From Symsagittifera roscoffensis (Eukaryota > Xenacoelomorpha > Acoela > Convolutidae), in contig NW_026971562.1 in the NCBI RefSeq assembly GCF_963678635.1, forward strand, positions 64,001-128,000: 64,000 bases of DNA. Direction: 5' to 3'. Below the pieces are notes generated by a model that was not told the origin of the DNA, did no database searches, and was given only the letters and a program-made list of their open reading frames with translations. Made by a program: the position numbers and the translations under genes. Position 1 is the stretch's first letter; each line of letters begins with the position of its first letter. Below are positions 61,851 through 64,000 of the stretch, one piece after another.

Positions 61851-62736
61851 TAACTGGTTGAGCCACATAGTTAAAATTAGGAATCTCGGAGTATTTCGTT
61901 CTCACATGCTCATCGACTTCCTCCATCAAATGGCTTGATCAAAAATATGTATCTGTGAAAGGTTTTTGCATCAAGTGATGTTCGTTGAAATCCCTAGTCA
62001 TCATTTCCTTTATGTCCCAGACTTGATTGATATGTCCATTTCATTACGAGGTCAAACAGTGTCTGGGATATGAGCAGAGTTTTGTGTCTGTATGTTGCTA
62101 GATTCCAGAGACAAGTCTTTAAACTTGTTAGAACTTTGACGGAACGATCAAAGAGAAGTAAAGAACAAAAGAAGAACAAAGGGAGCGTTCTTGTTCTACT
62201 GAAAATCCATGCAGTTTTGAAGGGATGTTTATCATCTTTCATGAAATTTGAAAACTTTGATCCCACAAGAATCAAATCACGCTGCATTAACTCCAAGAGG
62301 AAGCGTTAATTTGCATCTGTCATTTGATATTGGGATAATAATGTGAAAAAGATGAAATGGGTCATAAGATATTTATGTATTTCCCGTGGAGCGGAATAGT
62401 TAACGTGTCAAAGATGAACCTTTTTTTGTACTTTCTCCCCAAACAATCTGAGATATTATAAATAAGATGAAATAATTTTTAAAAGCATTTTTTGAAAAAA
62501 AAAACTGTGATTTGTTGGTTATCCCATACTTTGAATCGAAACTCAATTTCTAACGAAACTTGCTCTCTGAAACTTACCATCCAAAAAATTTTTCGAATTT
62601 TCAAGATCAAAAACATTTTTTTTCGAGAGAAAAATGTATTTGCTTAAAAAGTGTTCAAAAGACTTTCTGAGACCTACTATCTGAAAATTGAATTCAAAAC
62701 TTTTTAAATTTTTTATAACAATTTTAATGATATGTG
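61851..62736. other. Unassigned sequence between copy B and the hairpin
   Basis: This region has two overlapping opposite frames of 80-100 codons (62070-62309 on +, 61994-62296 on -). Neither is recognisable. The base composition of about 61900-62330 is less AT-rich than the surroundings. The rest is AT-rich without structure. Confidence 0.3.
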
Positions 62737-62794
62737 GTACATGGGGTACTCACTCCCCCTCAGCCGGGGGAGGGGGAGTGAGTACCCCATGTAC
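62737..62794. repeat. Perfect 24-bp inverted repeat (hairpin)
   Basis: Arms 62737-62760 and 62771-62794 are perfect reverse complements with a 10-base loop CAGCCGGGGG. The arms start GTACATGGGGTACTCACTCC. The structure is followed by ATGTATTAACA and similar strings like those of the Maverick terminal repeats. Confidence 0.95.
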
Positions 62795-63080
62795 TAACAT
62801 AGACTATAGAGTATCCGGTCCTCACCCTATGTATTAACAAAGGTAAAAGATTTCCTGGACTTCCCATTGTATTGAGATAGTGAATAGTTTTCCCAATGTA
62901 TTAGGATAGCAGGTTTCAGATGGTAGGTTTTTTGGCCGCCCAAATTTCTCATGTGTTACGATAGCATATAGATTTCCCTTAAGAACTCATTAAGATAGTG
63001 AATAGGTTTCCTAATGTATTACAATGGTAAGATCTCAGATGGTAAGATGGTAATTTTCAAAAAAAATTTCAGCATCAGAT
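62795..63080 (+). repeat. Maverick-like subterminal sequence to the right of the hairpin
   Basis: Strings such as CCTATGTATTAACA, CCAATGTATTAGGATAG, TTCAGATGGTAGG and ATGGTAAGATGGTAA recur here. They resemble the subterminal part of the left Maverick repeat (ATGTATTAAGATAGG, GATGGTAGGG, GATGGTAAGATAATGG). With the hairpin at its left end it could be a terminal repeat of a related element. Confidence 0.5.
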
Positions 63081-63769
63081 TTTTTAGGGAGCTCGAGTAC
63101 GCCGATACTTGCGTTTCTTAGCTAACTTACACGATTTGTGATATGTATGGGCTTTCTTGTCCTAAGAATTTTCAGTACGGTAACTTTCAGCTGGTAAGTT
63201 TTGAAAAACAAAATTGACATTATTTTGAGTTTCACTTGCAAATACATTTTAATAATGAAAAAAAATTTTCTAAAAAAAATGAAGAAAAAATACTTTGGAT
63301 GGTAAAATTCAGAGGGTAGGTTTCAGAAATTTGTTTTTGAAAAACGTTCAAATTTTACTTGCAGAACTACTTTTATCTTGAAACTGCAATTCAGGGATGT
63401 CAGGGGAATCTTGACAGCTCCTCACGATTGATAGTTTTTATATCCCACTTATTTTTTTTATTCCGCAGGTTATCTGGAGAACGGATGACAGCTCCATTAT
63501 ACTCATGAATTTTATGTTTTAATTTATCGTCTTTCACACAATTATCCAACGATCATATGACAGATGCGTAATAGCAGCTCCCCACAGAGTTATTGAAGCG
63601 TATATTACTTTCTTGAGAGTAATTGTTGTCAATTGCTCTACCCTGGTAAACATTTATACTGAGAAAGATATAGTTTCATACTTTTTGGTGTCTGATTTTT
63701 TTGACGGAAGTTTTTTCAATCTTTCTCAGAGTAAACTACTAAGAAGACTATACAATTTGTTAGTAAATC
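63081..63769. other. AT-rich sequence, nothing recognised
   Basis: Only AT-rich sequence with short frames was seen here. No repeat relation to the rest of the window was recognised. Confidence 0.3.
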
Positions 63770-64000
63770 GGTTTTTATACTTGACTTTTGCCCAAAAATT
63801 TTCAAAAAAGTTCAAGTGAGAAAGAATCGGTGCTATATAAAATGAAAAAATTGAGAATAAAAAAGGGTAATTTAAGGTTGAGCTCTTAGAGAAAAAAAGC
63901 ACATAACCTTCTGAAATAGAAATACGCAATGGAACCTAGTTCCTAACTTCTATAATATCTAAAAACTTCTAGAAGAACGCTTCTCGAAAAAATTGGTTCA
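63770..64000 (-). repeat. Inverted, partial copy of the 6.6-kb unit
   Basis: Read on the - strand, it follows 56440-56670 in order: a GAGACGCGCTCTTTTAGAA-like start, then GATATT.TAGA.GTTAGGAACTAGGTT, and finally GCACCGATTCTTTCTCACTTG. The copy is cut by the window end. Confidence 0.7.

Noticed and set aside
61994-62309. Overlapping 79- and 100-codon frames
   Set aside because: They lie on opposite strands in the same DNA with no recognisable motif and no second copy to test conservation.
62737-62794. Intrinsic transcription terminator
   Set aside because: The hairpin is perfect but the genome is eukaryotic, no gene ends here and no T-run follows; a transposon-end origin fits better.

Overview
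The window reads as an AT-rich, gene-poor, repeat-dominated stretch of a nematode genome, most likely Caenorhabditis or a close relative. The grounds are a Maverick/Polinton with nematode-type genes, a candidate 58-nt intron, TTTCCAG-type acceptor sites and very AT-rich flanks. I see no ordinary host gene. Almost everything is a nest of mobile elements inside a tandemly repeated, mostly non-coding unit of about 6.6 kb.

Layout. Unit copy A is split into three pieces (1-1262, 24483-26123, 54106-55266). It is followed by a less interrupted copy B (about 55267-61850), and an inverted copy starts at the right edge (about 63770-64000). The first split is caused by a 23.2-kb Ty3/gypsy-like LTR retrotransposon on the + strand (element 1, 1267-24478), with LTRs of about 900 bp, a primer-binding site, a purine tract and a CCTT target duplication. 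The second split is a related element on the - strand (element 2, about 26124-54105). A 6,169-bp internally deleted Maverick/Polinton (40380-46548) sits inside element 2 at the end of its RNase H region, flanked by a perfect 6-bp duplication CTCTTG and about 590-bp terminal inverted repeats.

Element 1 and element 2 are diverged copies of one giant family. The shared order is gag, two zinc knuckles, retropepsin, RT/RNase H (only in element 2), zinc finger plus DD35E integrase plus GPY/F-like tail, a macro-domain-like region at the end of pol, then about 10 kb of further same-strand genes. Those genes are a coiled-coil ORF, an SGNH/GDSL-type hydrolase, a second protein with weaker SGNH-like blocks, a very large protein of unknown function, and three or four further unknown ORFs. 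Both elements are decayed by frameshifts and stops. Element 1 has lost the protease core, RT and RNase H; element 2 keeps them with short frame breaks.

The most interesting content is this conserved cargo, above all the macro-like domain and the SGNH hydrolase, present in the same order in two divergent copies. The Maverick remnant keeps an adenain-like protease, a small membrane protein, major and minor capsid-like proteins, a basic core protein, the integrase C-terminus and the C-terminal part of protein-primed DNA polymerase B. It lacks the packaging ATPase, most of the integrase and the polymerase N-terminal half.
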